From positions 976,001 through 1,040,000 of the forward strand of contig NZ_CP011402.1 of the NCBI RefSeq assembly GCF_001643775.1: a DNA stretch of 64,000 bases, in the 5' to 3' direction. The notes beneath the pieces were generated by a model, which saw nothing but the letters and a program-made list of their open reading frames with translations, had not been told where the DNA came from and ran no database searches. The stretch's first letter is position 1. Each line of letters starts with the position of its first letter. Shown here piece after piece: positions 1 through 6,727 of this stretch. The position numbers and the translations under genes are program-made. This stretch comes from Denitrobacterium detoxificans. GTDB taxonomy: Bacteria; Actinomycetota; Coriobacteriia; Coriobacteriales; Eggerthellaceae.

Positions 1-37
1 GGGAGCGCTCGGGATCGTACTTCGTGGGCCTGCTCAC
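1..37 (-). CDS. Start of a probable terminase small subunit (truncated by window edge)
   Basis: A GTG codon at 37 is preceded on the minus strand by GGAGG at good spacing and opens a frame reading V/M-SRPTKYDPERS to the window edge. An N-terminus of the form RPTKYDPE is common in phage terminase small subunits and related DNA-packaging proteins, and the position downstream of the early genes fits. Only 12 residues are visible, so this is an inference from the motif, the ribosome binding site and the context. Confidence 0.45.
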   Translation of the reverse strand, partial: MSRPTKYDPERS

Positions 38-214
38 GCTGCCTCCGTTCCTCGTGGCCCTTCGCTTTCTACCTCGATTCTATAGGCCCCGTAACAGCGA
101 AAAGGCGGCCATGGGGCCGCCCTACGTGGTAGAATCGCCCTGCATGGGTCTTTTCCATTTTCCCCATGCAAGGGAAAGGGGAGCCGGTCGCGCGGCTCCC
201 CTTCCTGATTCGGG
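38..214. other. Non-coding stretch with hairpins before the packaging genes
   Basis: I see no convincing gene here; the open frames lack ribosome binding sites and protein-like composition. It holds a GC hairpin near 105-121, a GCATGGG...CCCATGC stem near 143-170 and the stronger hairpin at 176-203. This is consistent with a leader or terminator region between the early genes and the putative terminase gene. A minus-strand TATAGAAT near 75-82 could be part of a promoter for the latter, but no good -35 accompanies it. Confidence 0.4.
176..203 (-). terminator. Hairpin terminator after the 48-aa gene
   Basis: An 11-bp perfect stem (AAGGGGAGCCG / CGGCTCCCCTT) with a 6-nt loop starts 12 bases after the minus-strand stop codon at 215. 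On the minus strand it is followed by a short pyrimidine run without a long U tract, so termination strength is uncertain. Confidence 0.55.
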
Positions 215-361
215 CTATTCGTCATCGCCCTTGAACTTCGGCGGCTCCTTCCCAATCACATCGAAGAGGAAGTCGAAGGCCTCTTCCTTCGTCTTTCCCT
301 CCTTGGAGAGGCGCTCCGCGAGGTTCGCGATTTCGTTTGCCGTCATTTCTTTTTCCTCCAT
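215..361 (-). CDS. Small acidic phage protein, 48 aa, unknown function
   Basis: This frame runs from ATG at 361 to TAG at 215 and encodes 48 residues, mostly charged and probably helical, ending PPKFKGDDE. AAAGGAAAG precedes the ATG at normal spacing. The leader contains a GGTAAG...CTTACC dyad (about 375-398) and an AT-rich promoter-like element at 404-424. It is the last early gene before the putative packaging gene. No family is recognised. The ribosome binding site, start and terminator together make it a credible gene. Confidence 0.6.
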   Translation of the reverse strand: MEEKEMTANEIANLAERLSKEGKTKEEAFDFLFDVIGKEPPKFKGDDE

Positions 362-403
362 TTTCTTTCCTTTCGGTAAGTACTTCCGTTTCCTTACCTG
401 ATA

Positions 404-424
404 GGTATATTATACTATATATCT
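404..424. promoter_or_regulatory. AT-rich dyad, candidate operator and promoter of the 48-aa gene
   Basis: A 21-bp AT-rich element beginning GGTATATTATACTATATA matches a similar element at 651-671, in opposite orientation, at about 17 of 21 positions. On the minus strand it contains TATAAT upstream of the 48-aa gene; no good -35 is visible. The two copies flank the 62-aa RHH-like gene, which suggests they are its binding sites. Confidence 0.4.
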
Positions 425-445
425 ACCAGGCTACTAGCGAGAATC

Positions 446-634
446 TTAAAGTTTTTCGCGCTCGATTTCCGCTCTAATCAGGCCCTTCAGGTACGCCGTG
501 CAGTTGCCCTTGGATTCCAGGAACGCGATGATGTCGGCGTCGTACTCGCGGTGGCACTGCAGGGTGAAGCGCCTGGTGTGCTCCTTGATGTACTTGGTCG
601 TGGCCCTCGTGCGGGCCGCTGCGCTGGTTGCCAT
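446..634 (-). CDS. Small ribbon-helix-helix-like protein, 62 aa
   Basis: The protein has a basic N-terminus, then a short strand-like segment (RRFTLQCH, about residues 21-28) followed by two helical segments around DADIIAFLES and TAYLKGLIRAEI. That is the layout of ribbon-helix-helix DNA-binding proteins and of plasmid or phage copy-control and antitoxin proteins. GGAGG precedes the ATG at good spacing. A consensus promoter (TTGACC, 17 bp, TATACT) lies just upstream, and AT-rich dyads lie on both sides of the gene. Autoregulation is inferred from that layout. No toxin gene is recognised next to it. Confidence 0.6.
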   Translation of the reverse strand: MATSAAARTRATTKYIKEHTRRFTLQCHREYDADIIAFLESKGNCTAYLKGLIRAEIEREKL

Positions 635-650
635 CCCTCTACCTCCTAAC

Positions 651-690
651 AGATATATTATAGTATATACCCGTCACGATTCGCGGTCAA
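651..690 (-). promoter_or_regulatory. Promoter with overlapping dyad for the RHH-like gene
   Basis: On the minus strand, -35 TTGACC (690-685) and -10 TATACT (667-662) are separated by exactly 17 bp. The -10 lies within the AT-rich dyad 651-671, the partner of the one at 404-424. The -35 sits inside the 3' end of the upstream 51-aa gene, so the small genes can be transcribed independently of the early operon. Confidence 0.65.
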
Positions 691-829
691 CCCCGCGCCT
701 TGCCAGCCGCTCCACGGCCAGGCACGCCAGCGCGATGGGCAGCAGGCAGGCCGCGAGCAGCAGGGCCAGGGCGTAGCCCACGACCAGCGCCGCACCCTGG
801 CCCACGGTGAGCCGCTGCCCGCTAGCCAT
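674..829 (-). CDS. Small membrane protein, 51 aa
   Basis: ATG at 829 lies in ATGGCTAG, overlapping the stop of the PP-loop gene by 8 bases, the same junction type seen elsewhere in this operon. The protein has one long hydrophobic segment (about residues 11-38, rich in Ala and Leu) and a short basic-acidic tail ending DRES. A single-pass inner-membrane protein is likely. A holin or a superinfection-exclusion protein are possible but unsupported. No family is recognised. Confidence 0.5.
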   Translation of the reverse strand: MASGQRLTVGQGAALVVGYALALLLAACLLPIALACLAVERLARRGVDRES

Positions 830-1808
830 GGAGCACTCCATTCCTAGCGGATAGATCGGAACCAAGGTCGAAAATTGTTGGTGTGTACTCATATGGAATC
901 CCGCAGTATTCGAGAACCTTCCCGATCCCCAGCGTCTCGATGCAATAAGCCCATTGCTTCGGGTAATCACGTTGCATCCGCTGGAACCTATTAGGCGTGG
1001 AGTCGAAGGCAATCCCGAACATGCAGAACATACAGCCCGTTCGATCTTCGCGAGTGCAATGCAGATTCCCGTCCTTTCCTTCCACTATCTCTCCGTAACA
1101 GCCCGCATATTCCAGACTGTTTTCCACGATGTAGCGCAATACGTCTTGCTCTAGCCATATACCCATCGGCATTGAAGACGGGTTGCCTTCGTTGAATGAA
1201 TTGCAGCCGTATTGCATGTATCTTCGTTCGCGGCGCGATGATTCATAGGCCATCATCGCGGTCATTCGCTTCCGTCCCGTTTCCTTCTCGAACCTGGCAA
1301 AAGGCTTCTTCTTCATCACGTCACAACACTTTTCGGACACTTCGAAAGGTGCAGACACAAGTGGAATCCACTTTTTTGAAATCGAATAGCGACCACCGGA
1401 CATCCTCACTTCTCGCATGTGCTCCGTTGAATGTCGCGCTTGGCGAATATATAGCGCTTGCTCTTTACCAGGAATCGGGTATCCATGTTTCTTTAATACC
1501 TGTTTGAACGTCAAATCTGGCCTTAAAACTACATCGGCCTTATCTAACGCCAGCTTCCTCACTTCTGGATACTCCATACCCGTATCGCAAAAGACGGCGG
1601 GAACATCTGGATATAGACGCTTGACGATGTCTAACAGAACCGTCGAATCCTTGCCGCCCGAAAAGCTAACGTACACGTCACCGCCCCAATGCGAATACCA
1701 TTGTCTGATTCGCATTTCTGTAAATGCGATTTTGGCATCCAACGGCAACGCCTGGCGTTGTCGCATTATCTCGAACGGAATTTTCGGAATAGTTTCCGTA
1801 TGGCTCAT
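822..1808 (-). CDS. Phage PAPS-reductase-like PP-loop ATPase, 328 aa
   Basis: SGGKDS at residues 50-55 is the PP-loop of the adenine-nucleotide alpha-hydrolase superfamily, and the following FCDTGMEYPE segment is typical of phosphoadenosine phosphosulfate reductase and DndC-like proteins. A C-terminal CMFCMFG and a CC pair near the middle could bind metal or an Fe-S cluster. The start at 1808 is preferred to an upstream in-frame start because it gives an ATGA overlap with the preceding gene and has an AAGGTGG ribosome binding site. In a phage early operon it is unlikely to serve sulfate assimilation. A role in modifying phage DNA or tRNA is possible but inferred. Confidence 0.8.
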   Translation of the reverse strand: MSHTETIPKIPFEIMRQRQALPLDAKIAFTEMRIRQWYSHWGGDVYVSFSGGKDSTVLLDIVKRLYPDVPAVFCDTGMEYPEVRKLALDKADVVLRPDLTFKQVLKKHGYPIPGKEQALYIRQARHSTEHMREVRMSGGRYSISKKWIPLVSAPFEVSEKCCDVMKKKPFARFEKETGRKRMTAMMAYESSRRERRYMQYGCNSFNEGNPSSMPMGIWLEQDVLRYIVENSLEYAGCYGEIVEGKDGNLHCTREDRTGCMFCMFGIAFDSTPNRFQRMQRDYPKQWAYCIETLGIGKVLEYCGIPYEYTPTIFDLGSDLSARNGVLHG

Positions 1809-2053
1809 TCCTGCACCACCTTCATTGCTTTCCCAATAGCCCATTCGATTGTCTCCTGGTCAATCGCTCGCGCCAGCGCATGACATTCCAAGCATTCGGG
1901 ATTAGTCGCCCCTGGCCCCGCATCTTCGAGACCATAGCAGCCGCAGTACTCGTTTCCGTTCTCATCCCTGAACTCAACCCCCGAGCCGTACGCACGTTGG
2001 CAATCCTTGTCGAGCGGTTTGCCGCGCAGGAACGCGCGCGTGAATTTACTCAT
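1805..2053 (-). CDS. Small Cys-containing phage protein, 82 aa
   Basis: Translation starts at ATGAGTAA, overlapping the upstream stop by 8 bases, and ends with ATGA overlapping the PP-loop gene. CGC (about residues 37-39) and CLEC (about 54-57) could form a metal site. The C-terminal third is helical. Its constant coupling to the PAPS-reductase-like gene hints at a shared job, but no family is recognised. Confidence 0.6.
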   Translation of the reverse strand: MSKFTRAFLRGKPLDKDCQRAYGSGVEFRDENGNEYCGCYGLEDAGPGATNPECLECHALARAIDQETIEWAIGKAMKVVQE

Positions 2054-2453
2054 GGCGCCCCCCCTCTCTCTTCCCTTCGTAGATTGGCTTGTCAGTCGAA
2101 TAGTCCCAGCGGGACACCCTCATGGCGTCCCCCTTCGCCAGGCCGCGAGCGGCGGCCCAGCACCTGTCCCAGCAGACGTGGTATGGCACCTCGGGGTCGA
2201 ACAGCCCGAGCGCCTCCGCGTCGTCCGCTCCCCAGCCGTCCAGCTGGAAGGTCCCGCCCAAGTGTCTCAGGCACTTGGAGGCCTCGAACGCATCCCGCTG
2301 CGGCCTCGCGTCCCAGATGCGGTCGAACGCGGGCCTCAGCGAGTCGGGCACACAGTGAGGGCGGCCGCTGAGCCACTCCCACTGCCCGGCCCTCCAGTCG
2401 CGGTCGGCGGCGGGGAAGAGGTCCAGCGCCATCTGCCCCTCGCACGCCCTCAT
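2046..2453 (-). CDS. Hypothetical phage protein, 135 aa
   Basis: ATG at 2453 overlaps the upstream TGA (ATGA). An upstream in-frame start at 2558 is rejected because it would lie inside the neighbouring gene and reads as low-complexity Arg/Gly/Ala. The product is Trp-rich (about ten Trp) and soluble, with conserved-looking segments near WEWLSGRPHCVP and PYHVCWDRCW. No domain is recognised. The gene belongs to the overlapped early operon. Confidence 0.6.
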   Translation of the reverse strand: MRACEGQMALDLFPAADRDWRAGQWEWLSGRPHCVPDSLRPAFDRIWDARPQRDAFEASKCLRHLGGTFQLDGWGADDAEALGLFDPEVPYHVCWDRCWAAARGLAKGDAMRVSRWDYSTDKPIYEGKREGGRHE

Positions 2454-2623
2454 CGCGGCTCCTCGGCGTTGCGGTAGCGCCACTTGGGGCAGAAGCCCGC
2501 CTCCAGCGCCCGCCCGTGCCCGTAGCGGCATGGCTTCGGGTGGGCGCAGTCGGCGCACGTCATGGAGCGCTTGACCGTGGCGGGCCTGATCCTGGAGTCG
2601 AGCGTTTTTATGTAGGCCCTCAT
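2450..2623 (-). CDS. Small zinc-binding-like protein, 57 aa
   Basis: ATG at 2623 overlaps the stop of the 66-aa gene and the stop overlaps the next start, both as ATGA. The sequence has CADCAHPKPC followed by GFCPKW, four to five Cys in a treble-clef-like spacing. Such mini-proteins are common in phage early operons and often bind DNA or host enzymes. Function unknown. Confidence 0.55.
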   Translation of the reverse strand: MRAYIKTLDSRIRPATVKRSMTCADCAHPKPCRYGHGRALEAGFCPKWRYRNAEEPR

Positions 2624-2820
2624 GCCTCCCACCTCCCGTGCCGCGCCCACTCCATCCAGCGGCGGTTGCGCTCGCGCCGCTCCTCGGCGTGCTCGCGGTT
2701 CCAGCGGCGGCAGTACTCGCGCTTGTGCGCCCTGCACGCCGCCGGGCAGCGGCATCCCTCGTCGTAGCGCTCGGCCGTGCCGCCCTCGCACTCCCTGTCC
2801 TTCACCTTGCAGTGCATCAT
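2620..2820 (-). CDS. Small Cys/Arg-rich protein, 66 aa
   Basis: The start at 2820 overlaps the stop of the upstream gene; a second ATG follows immediately and GGAGGGC lies just upstream. The N-terminal half holds C-E-G-G...CRCPAAC, then AHKREYCRRWNREH and a strongly basic helical stretch to the end. This looks like a small nucleic-acid-binding zinc protein. No specific family is assigned. Confidence 0.55.
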   Translation of the reverse strand: MMHCKVKDRECEGGTAERYDEGCRCPAACRAHKREYCRRWNREHAEERRERNRRWMEWARHGRWEA

Positions 2821-3029
2821 GCCCTCCTGTAGTACCCGAAAACGTCCGTGGGAGCCTCCCTAGGCTCGAATGAGGGGCACTTTCCCCACGGCGCGGTAAA
2901 TCCATCGTCCAAATCGCAAACGCCCGTCATATCGGCCGAGGATTGCCACCTATGGCAGTGGCCGCACCAGCGGCACGTGCCATTGGGCTCCATCGGCCTC
3001 GGCTCTGCGGGCGGCTTCTGCCCGAACAT
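2817..3029 (-). CDS. Small zinc-ribbon-like protein, 70 aa
   Basis: ATG at 3029 shares its first base with the last base of the HNH gene's TGA. CRWCGHCHRW (about residues 20-29), a single Cys about 14 residues later and a C-P-S-F Cys near residue 52 suggest one zinc site. The longer frame extending to 3350 would overlap the HNH gene and reads as a shadow. Function unknown. Confidence 0.55.
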   Translation of the reverse strand: MFGQKPPAEPRPMEPNGTCRWCGHCHRWQSSADMTGVCDLDDGFTAPWGKCPSFEPREAPTDVFGYYRRA

Positions 3030-3403
3030 CACGGCCTCCTTCCGTACGTCTTCCACCTCCTGGCCTCGACCCAGCCGCGCAGCGGGCGGTACTCGCCGCG
3101 GTGCAGCCTCCAGGCCAGCTCGTCGTCCATTGGGACGTCGCTGCGCCACCAGACCCAGCCGCCCATGCCGTCGCACCACTGCAGGTGCAGCAGGCGGCCG
3201 TGGGCCGCGCCATGGCATCCCGTCGTGCCGCTGCCGCACAGCAGCACCTTGGGGATGCGGCGCTCCATGGCGGCCGACACGCCGCCCATGCCCTTCTGGA
3301 TGACGTGGTGACGGTTCGTCGCGGGCCTGCCGCAGACCGCGCAGCGGCACCCGTCCGCCACGCTCGGCCTGTCCAGCAGCCCGTCCCTGTACGCGCCCCT
3401 CAT
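3029..3403 (-). CDS. HNH-type nuclease-like phage protein, 124 aa
   Basis: A CxxC pair (CAVCG, about residues 22-26), RHHVIQKGMGG (about 31-41) and a second Cys/His cluster, LLCGSGTTGCHGAAHG, give the ordered pattern of phage HNH/His-Me finger proteins. The family cleaves or nicks DNA using a single divalent metal. Small versions in early operons often process recombination or packaging intermediates. The chosen ATG (3403) overlaps the upstream TGA; an ATG two codons upstream is equally possible. Confidence 0.72.
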   Translation of the reverse strand: MRGAYRDGLLDRPSVADGCRCAVCGRPATNRHHVIQKGMGGVSAAMERRIPKVLLCGSGTTGCHGAAHGRLLHLQWCDGMGGWVWWRSDVPMDDELAWRLHRGEYRPLRGWVEARRWKTYGRRP

Positions 3404-3750
3404 CGCCATCCCGCCTGGGTCCACTCGCGCTGCAGCTGCTCGCGGATGGCGTCGGCCTCGCGCTTTCGCAGCATCACGGCCTCGCGGCTCGCGGCGTAGG
3501 CCACCTCGGCGGCCTCCAGCAGGTACTTGAGCCTGGCCACCTCCGCATCGCCGCGGGCCACGTCGGCGACCATGGAGGCGGGCAGCCTCTCCTCCAGGCG
3601 CAGCCTCAGCTCCTCGCGGGCCAGCGCCACGCGGTAGGCGCTGCGGGCCTTCGCCATGGCGCGCCCGTCCGTCTGCATGCCCGCGATGGCCTCCTCGCAT
3701 TCGGCCAGCTTGTCCTCCAGGCTCGCCTGGAGCATCAGCCCGTCGCTCAT
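3400..3750 (-). CDS. Coiled-coil phage protein, 116 aa
   Basis: The frame starts at ATGA overlapping the dnaC-like stop. Nearly the whole sequence is charged and helical with heptad-like spacing (MSDGLMLQASLEDKLAECEE onwards), so it is probably an extended coiled coil. The longer in-frame reading to 4395 lies antisense-like within the dnaC-like gene and is rejected. It may work with the adjacent replication proteins. No family is recognised. Confidence 0.55.
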   Translation of the reverse strand: MSDGLMLQASLEDKLAECEEAIAGMQTDGRAMAKARSAYRVALAREELRLRLEERLPASMVADVARGDAEVARLKYLLEAAEVAYAASREAVMLRKREADAIREQLQREWTQAGWR

Positions 3751-4439
3751 CTCGCGGCCCTCCAGTCCCAGCCGTCGGTCTGCACGGAGCGGCACTCCTG
3801 CAGTCGGCTCGCGATCGCCTCGGCGGTCTTCGGCTCGGCGGCCCTGGCCATGCGCTCGGCCAGCTCGGCCAGGTCGTAGTTGCTCGTGACGCAGGTCCAG
3901 CGCCTGTTGGCGTACCGCTCGTTCACCAGCTCGTACATCCACCGCACGGCCCAGTCGCGGTCGGACTCCTTGCCCAGGTCGTCCAGCACCAGGTAGTCGC
4001 AGCCCCTCAGCTCCTCGTAGCGCTCCGGGTCGTGTATCGCGCAGCTGGCGGCCTCGACGCTGCCGACGAAGGCCACCTTGTCGCCCGCGGCCACCAGGGC
4101 CTCGGCGAGGGCCCCGGCTATCGCGGTCTTGCCCTCGCCGGAGCCGCCGTGGACGTAGAGCCACTCGCCGCGGCGGGCGCAGTCGAGGTGCGCCGAGACG
4201 TCCAGCCCCGAGCCCAGGAAGCGGCTGGGGATGCCGGCGCGGCGGCAGCGCTCCTCGAGCGTGCGGCCCACCTTGGGCGGGTTCATGTCGCGCTGGGATG
4301 CGGCGCAGCCGCACGAGCCGTAGCAGGGTGGGTGGTAGGTTCGGCCGCGGACCACGACGGTGGTGCGGCGCAGGGCCTTGCCGCAGTGGGGGCACAGCTT
4401 GGGGGCGTTCGCGACGATCGCGTCCATGGGGCTAGCCAT
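3747..4439 (-). CDS. dnaC: DnaC/IstB-like helicase-loader ATPase
   Basis: An N-terminal Cys/His cluster (CPHCG at 16-20, later CYGSCGC) precedes an AAA+ core with Walker A GGSGEGKT (98-105) and Walker B YLVLDDLG (149-156). The VTSNY sensor-1-like motif follows. This is the DnaC/IstB/DnaI family that loads replicative helicase. The gene lies directly downstream of the replication initiator, as in many temperate phages, so it probably loads the host DnaB at the phage origin. The start is fixed by the ATGGCTAG overlap with the initiator stop. The 230-aa length is typical. Confidence 0.88.
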   Translation of the reverse strand: MASPMDAIVANAPKLCPHCGKALRRTTVVVRGRTYHPPCYGSCGCAASQRDMNPPKVGRTLEERCRRAGIPSRFLGSGLDVSAHLDCARRGEWLYVHGGSGEGKTAIAGALAEALVAAGDKVAFVGSVEAASCAIHDPERYEELRGCDYLVLDDLGKESDRDWAVRWMYELVNERYANRRWTCVTSNYDLAELAERMARAAEPKTAEAIASRLQECRSVQTDGWDWRAAR

Positions 4440-5202
4440 TGCCGCCTCCCTCGCCGCGCAGTCGGAAGCGGGAGTAGGCCCGCGCCTTCCCGCTGCTGGC
4501 CCTCGCCTGCTGTAGGTACCCCTCGAACTTCGGGCCGAAGAGGGTCTCGGGGCGCAGGTACTGCGCCATCCTGGGGTCGCCCAGCCATTCGGAGCACTTG
4601 AGGTCGGTCACGGCGTTCAGGTCGTCGACCGTGTAGCTCTCGCGCAGCCTCGCGGAGACGTGGCGCACGGTGCTGGCGGTCGTGGGGCGGAAGGCCTTGC
4701 CGGTCTTCTCGTTGAGATGGTCCACGGCGTCGGTCACCGCGGCGATGGTCGCGGCGTCCCGCTCCTTGCCCGATTCTCCGCTGGGGGGACATATAGGGGG
4801 GTTATCTTTTTCCCTATCTTTTTCAATATCTTTTTTACTTATATAGGGGGTGCAATTTTTGCACGGGGTGGGTGCAATTTCTGCACCCTCTAGGGGCAAT
4901 TTTTGCACGGGGTGCAATTTCTGCACCCCCATCGCCTTGAGCGTTCGGACGGATTTGCCGTCAATGATGGCCTGGCCTTTTTCTACGAGGCCCTTCCCAC
5001 AGAGGGACCCTACTGCGGCCTTTACCGACCTCTCGCTCGCACCCGTCCACTCAGACAGGAACTCGTTCGTTCCCACGAAGCGCCCGTCGCCGCCCTGGGA
5101 GAACCCGTGGATGACGGCGTAGACCAGCAGCTCGGTCTTCGCCAGGTGCAGCTCGTCTCGCATGAACGACTGGATGACCATGTATGCGTTGTCCGGCAGC
5201 AT
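4432..5202 (-). CDS. Phage replication initiator with phg_2220_C-type C-terminal domain
   Basis: The N-terminal 80 residues form a winged-helix-like domain of the replisome-organiser type (TELLVYAVIHGFSQ, then GASERSVKAAVGSL as the recognition helix). The linker is low in complexity. The C-terminal part (about 165-245, with AVDHLNEKTGKAFRP and LRPETLFGPKFEGYL) matches the conserved phage C-terminal domain called phg_2220_C. ATG at 5202 is chosen for its GGAGAG ribosome binding site; a TTG five codons upstream is less likely. The linker DNA carries four iterons and an AT-rich tract, so the protein probably binds inside its own gene, as lambda O does. Confidence 0.85.
   Translation of the reverse strand: MLPDNAYMVIQSFMRDELHLAKTELLVYAVIHGFSQGGDGRFVGTNEFLSEWTGASERSVKAAVGSLCGKGLVEKGQAIIDGKSVRTLKAMGVQKLHPVQKLPLEGAEIAPTPCKNCTPYISKKDIEKDREKDNPPICPPSGESGKERDAATIAAVTDAVDHLNEKTGKAFRPTTASTVRHVSARLRESYTVDDLNAVTDLKCSEWLGDPRMAQYLRPETLFGPKFEGYLQQARASSGKARAYSRFRLRGEGGGNG
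4790..4925. other. Putative phage replication origin: four iterons plus AT-rich tract
   Basis: Four 13-bp imperfect palindromes of form TGCAATTT(T/C)TGCA occur at 4851-4863, 4873-4885, 4895-4907 (first base G) and 4913-4925, with start-to-start spacing of 22, 22 and 18 bp. Next to them, 4801-4842 is a T-rich tract bracketed by two copies of ATATAGGGGG. Iterons beside an unwinding element inside the initiator gene is the lambda-type origin layout. Because 22 is not a multiple of three, the copies are read in three different frames, so the repetition is conserved at the DNA level. Confidence 0.75.
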
Positions 5203-5221
5203 TGCTCTCCTCTCCAATCGG

Positions 5222-5241
5222 GGCGGGGCCGTGGCCCCGCC
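5222..5241. other. GC hairpin between ssb and the initiator gene
   Basis: GGCGGGG / CCCCGCC can form a stem in the 48-base gap, the only sizeable gap in the overlapped part of the early operon. There is no U tract, so it may be a processing or attenuation element or simply separate ssb from the initiator's ribosome binding site. Confidence 0.4.
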
Positions 5242-5250
5242 GTCGGCTTC

Positions 5251-5742
5251 CTAGAACGGGATGTCCTCGTCGTAGACGGGGGCGGGGGCGTACTGCTGCT
5301 GCGGCGCCGCCTGGGACGCGTAGCCCACCTGCTGCGGCACGAAGTAGCCAGCTTGCGGCGCTTGCTGCTGGGGGATGGGCTGCGCCTGCCCGGGGCGCGG
5401 CTGCTGGGCCGCCTGGCGCTGCTGCATCAGCTCGATCTCGTCCACGATGACCTCGAGCTTGCTGCGCTTCTGGCCATCCTTCTCCCAGCTGCTCCAGCGC
5501 AGCTTGCCCTCGATGGCCACCTTGGACCCCTTGGCCAGGTAGGGCGCGATTCCGCGGGCGCGGTTGCCGAACAGCGTGCAGTCGACGAAGTTCGGATAGT
5601 CTTCCCATTCCCCGGTCTGCGCGTTCTTGCGGCGGTCGTTGACCGCGACGCCGAAGCCGAGGACCTCCATGCCGCTGGCCGTCTGGCGCAGGTCGGGGTC
5701 GCGCGTTAGGTTGCCGCTGATGACGACTCGGTTGATCCCCAT
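5251..5742 (-). CDS. ssb: Phage single-stranded DNA-binding protein
   Basis: The N-terminal OB fold begins MGINRVVISGNLTRDPDLR and includes DYPNFVDCTLFGN and KGSKVAIEGKLR, all typical of bacterial-type SSB. A Gln/Pro-rich linker leads to the acidic tip DEDIPF, which recruits partner proteins. The 163-aa length is normal. It lies between the Bet/RecT gene with its HTH neighbour and the initiator, so it likely serves both recombination and replication of the phage. The stop of the preceding gene lies two bases before this ATG. Confidence 0.93.
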   Translation of the reverse strand: MGINRVVISGNLTRDPDLRQTASGMEVLGFGVAVNDRRKNAQTGEWEDYPNFVDCTLFGNRARGIAPYLAKGSKVAIEGKLRWSSWEKDGQKRSKLEVIVDEIELMQQRQAAQQPRPGQAQPIPQQQAPQAGYFVPQQVGYASQAAPQQQYAPAPVYDEDIPF

Positions 5743-5744
5743 CC

Positions 5745-6020
5745 CTACATCGCCCCCTTCGGCTGCATCGCGGCCAGCATCGCCTTGATGTCGGCCAGCT
5801 CGGCGAGCACCTGGCCCCAGGCCGTGGCCTCGCCGATTTCCATCTGCTGCTGGCGCTCGTCCAGCAGGTGGTCGTACGCGCCGTTGCGGATGAGGCGCAC
5901 GGTGGTCTCGCTCAGGTCGAGCCATGCGGCCACCTGGCCGTTCCTGTCGCTTGGGTGCTCGCGGACGAACTCCTTGACCTGGCGCACCTTCTCCGCGGTG
6001 ATTCGCTTCTTCTTGGGCAT
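5745..6020 (-). CDS. Helix-turn-helix phage protein, 91 aa
   Basis: A TAATG overlap with the bet stop fixes the start. The first half has a clear HTH (QVAAWLDLSETTVRLIRNGAYDHLL), following KKKRITAEKVRQVKEFV. The rest is helical and could oligomerise. It may regulate the operon or act as a replication accessory. The family is not assigned. Confidence 0.62.
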   Translation of the reverse strand: MPKKKRITAEKVRQVKEFVREHPSDRNGQVAAWLDLSETTVRLIRNGAYDHLLDERQQQMEIGEATAWGQVLAELADIKAMLAAMQPKGAM

Positions 6021-6727
6021 TAGAACTCCTCGCTCTCGTAATCGCATTCGATGGGCTGCGCCTCGTAGGCTTCGGGCGCCGCCTCCTGGTAGATCTCCTC
6101 GTATTCGGGCGTCTGGGAGAACGCCTGCGGGCGCGCCTGGCGCTCCTGCGGCTCGGGCATCTCGGCCTGGTCGTAGACGCCGCCGAACTTGCCCGGGTAG
6201 GCGTCTCGCAGGGCCTGGACGACCGCCACCTTGCGAATCATGGTCGCGGGCTTGGTCTTCCACAGGCTGCGCTTCTGGTCGTACTCCTCCAGGCTCACCA
6301 CGGCCTCGCTGGGGTGGCTGCGCTCCTTGGAGTAGACGCGCGCCCAGCCACCCACGAGCCGCTCGGTGGACTGCCCGACCAGCGCGCCCACGCGGTACTC
6401 GAGCTTGCCGTCCTTGTGGGCCACGACCACGCCAGCCTCCATGCCGTCGTAGTCGGGCTGCTCGGCGGCGGTTCGCAGGTAGTAGTCCTTCGAGACGATG
6501 ACGCTGGCCTGCTTGCCGTTGTATCCGTTGAACACGGTCATGTAGGCGTCACCCGCCAGCGGGTTGAGGCCGCGCGCCTGGCACTGGGCCATGAAGCGGA
6601 ACACGTCGCGCTCGTCGGCCTCGGAATTGCCCGTCACGACGTACTTGGCCACGATCGCGGGGGACAGCTTCACCTCCTGGCCGTCTGACGCCGTGTACTT
6701 GACCATGGCGGGGTTCTGCTCGCTCAT
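6020..6727 (-). CDS. bet: Phage recombination protein Bet (RecT-like annealase)
   Basis: The 235-aa protein has the Bet-family segments FRFMAQCQARGLNPLAGDAY, VFNGYNGKQASVIVSKDYYL and TMIRKVAVVQALRDAYP. These proteins anneal complementary single strands during phage recombination and replication. The C-terminal 50 residues are acidic and Gln/Pro-rich, a common variable tail. Its start overlaps the DUF1351 stop as ATGA. No separate exonuclease gene is recognised in the visible arm, so the 5'-resecting partner is either the host's or lies outside. Confidence 0.88.
   Translation of the reverse strand: MSEQNPAMVKYTASDGQEVKLSPAIVAKYVVTGNSEADERDVFRFMAQCQARGLNPLAGDAYMTVFNGYNGKQASVIVSKDYYLRTAAEQPDYDGMEAGVVVAHKDGKLEYRVGALVGQSTERLVGGWARVYSKERSHPSEAVVSLEEYDQKRSLWKTKPATMIRKVAVVQALRDAYPGKFGGVYDQAEMPEPQERQARPQAFSQTPEYEEIYQEAAPEAYEAQPIECDYESEEF

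Noticed and set aside
34-255. Minus-strand 73-aa frame at the left edge
   Set aside because: It overlaps two hairpins, has mixed low-complexity composition and would overlap the better supported 48-aa gene.
3400-4395. Long minus-strand 331-aa frame through the dnaC-like gene
   Set aside because: Only its last 116 codons look like protein and start at an ATGA overlap; the upstream part is Arg/Pro-rich out-of-frame reading of the loader gene.
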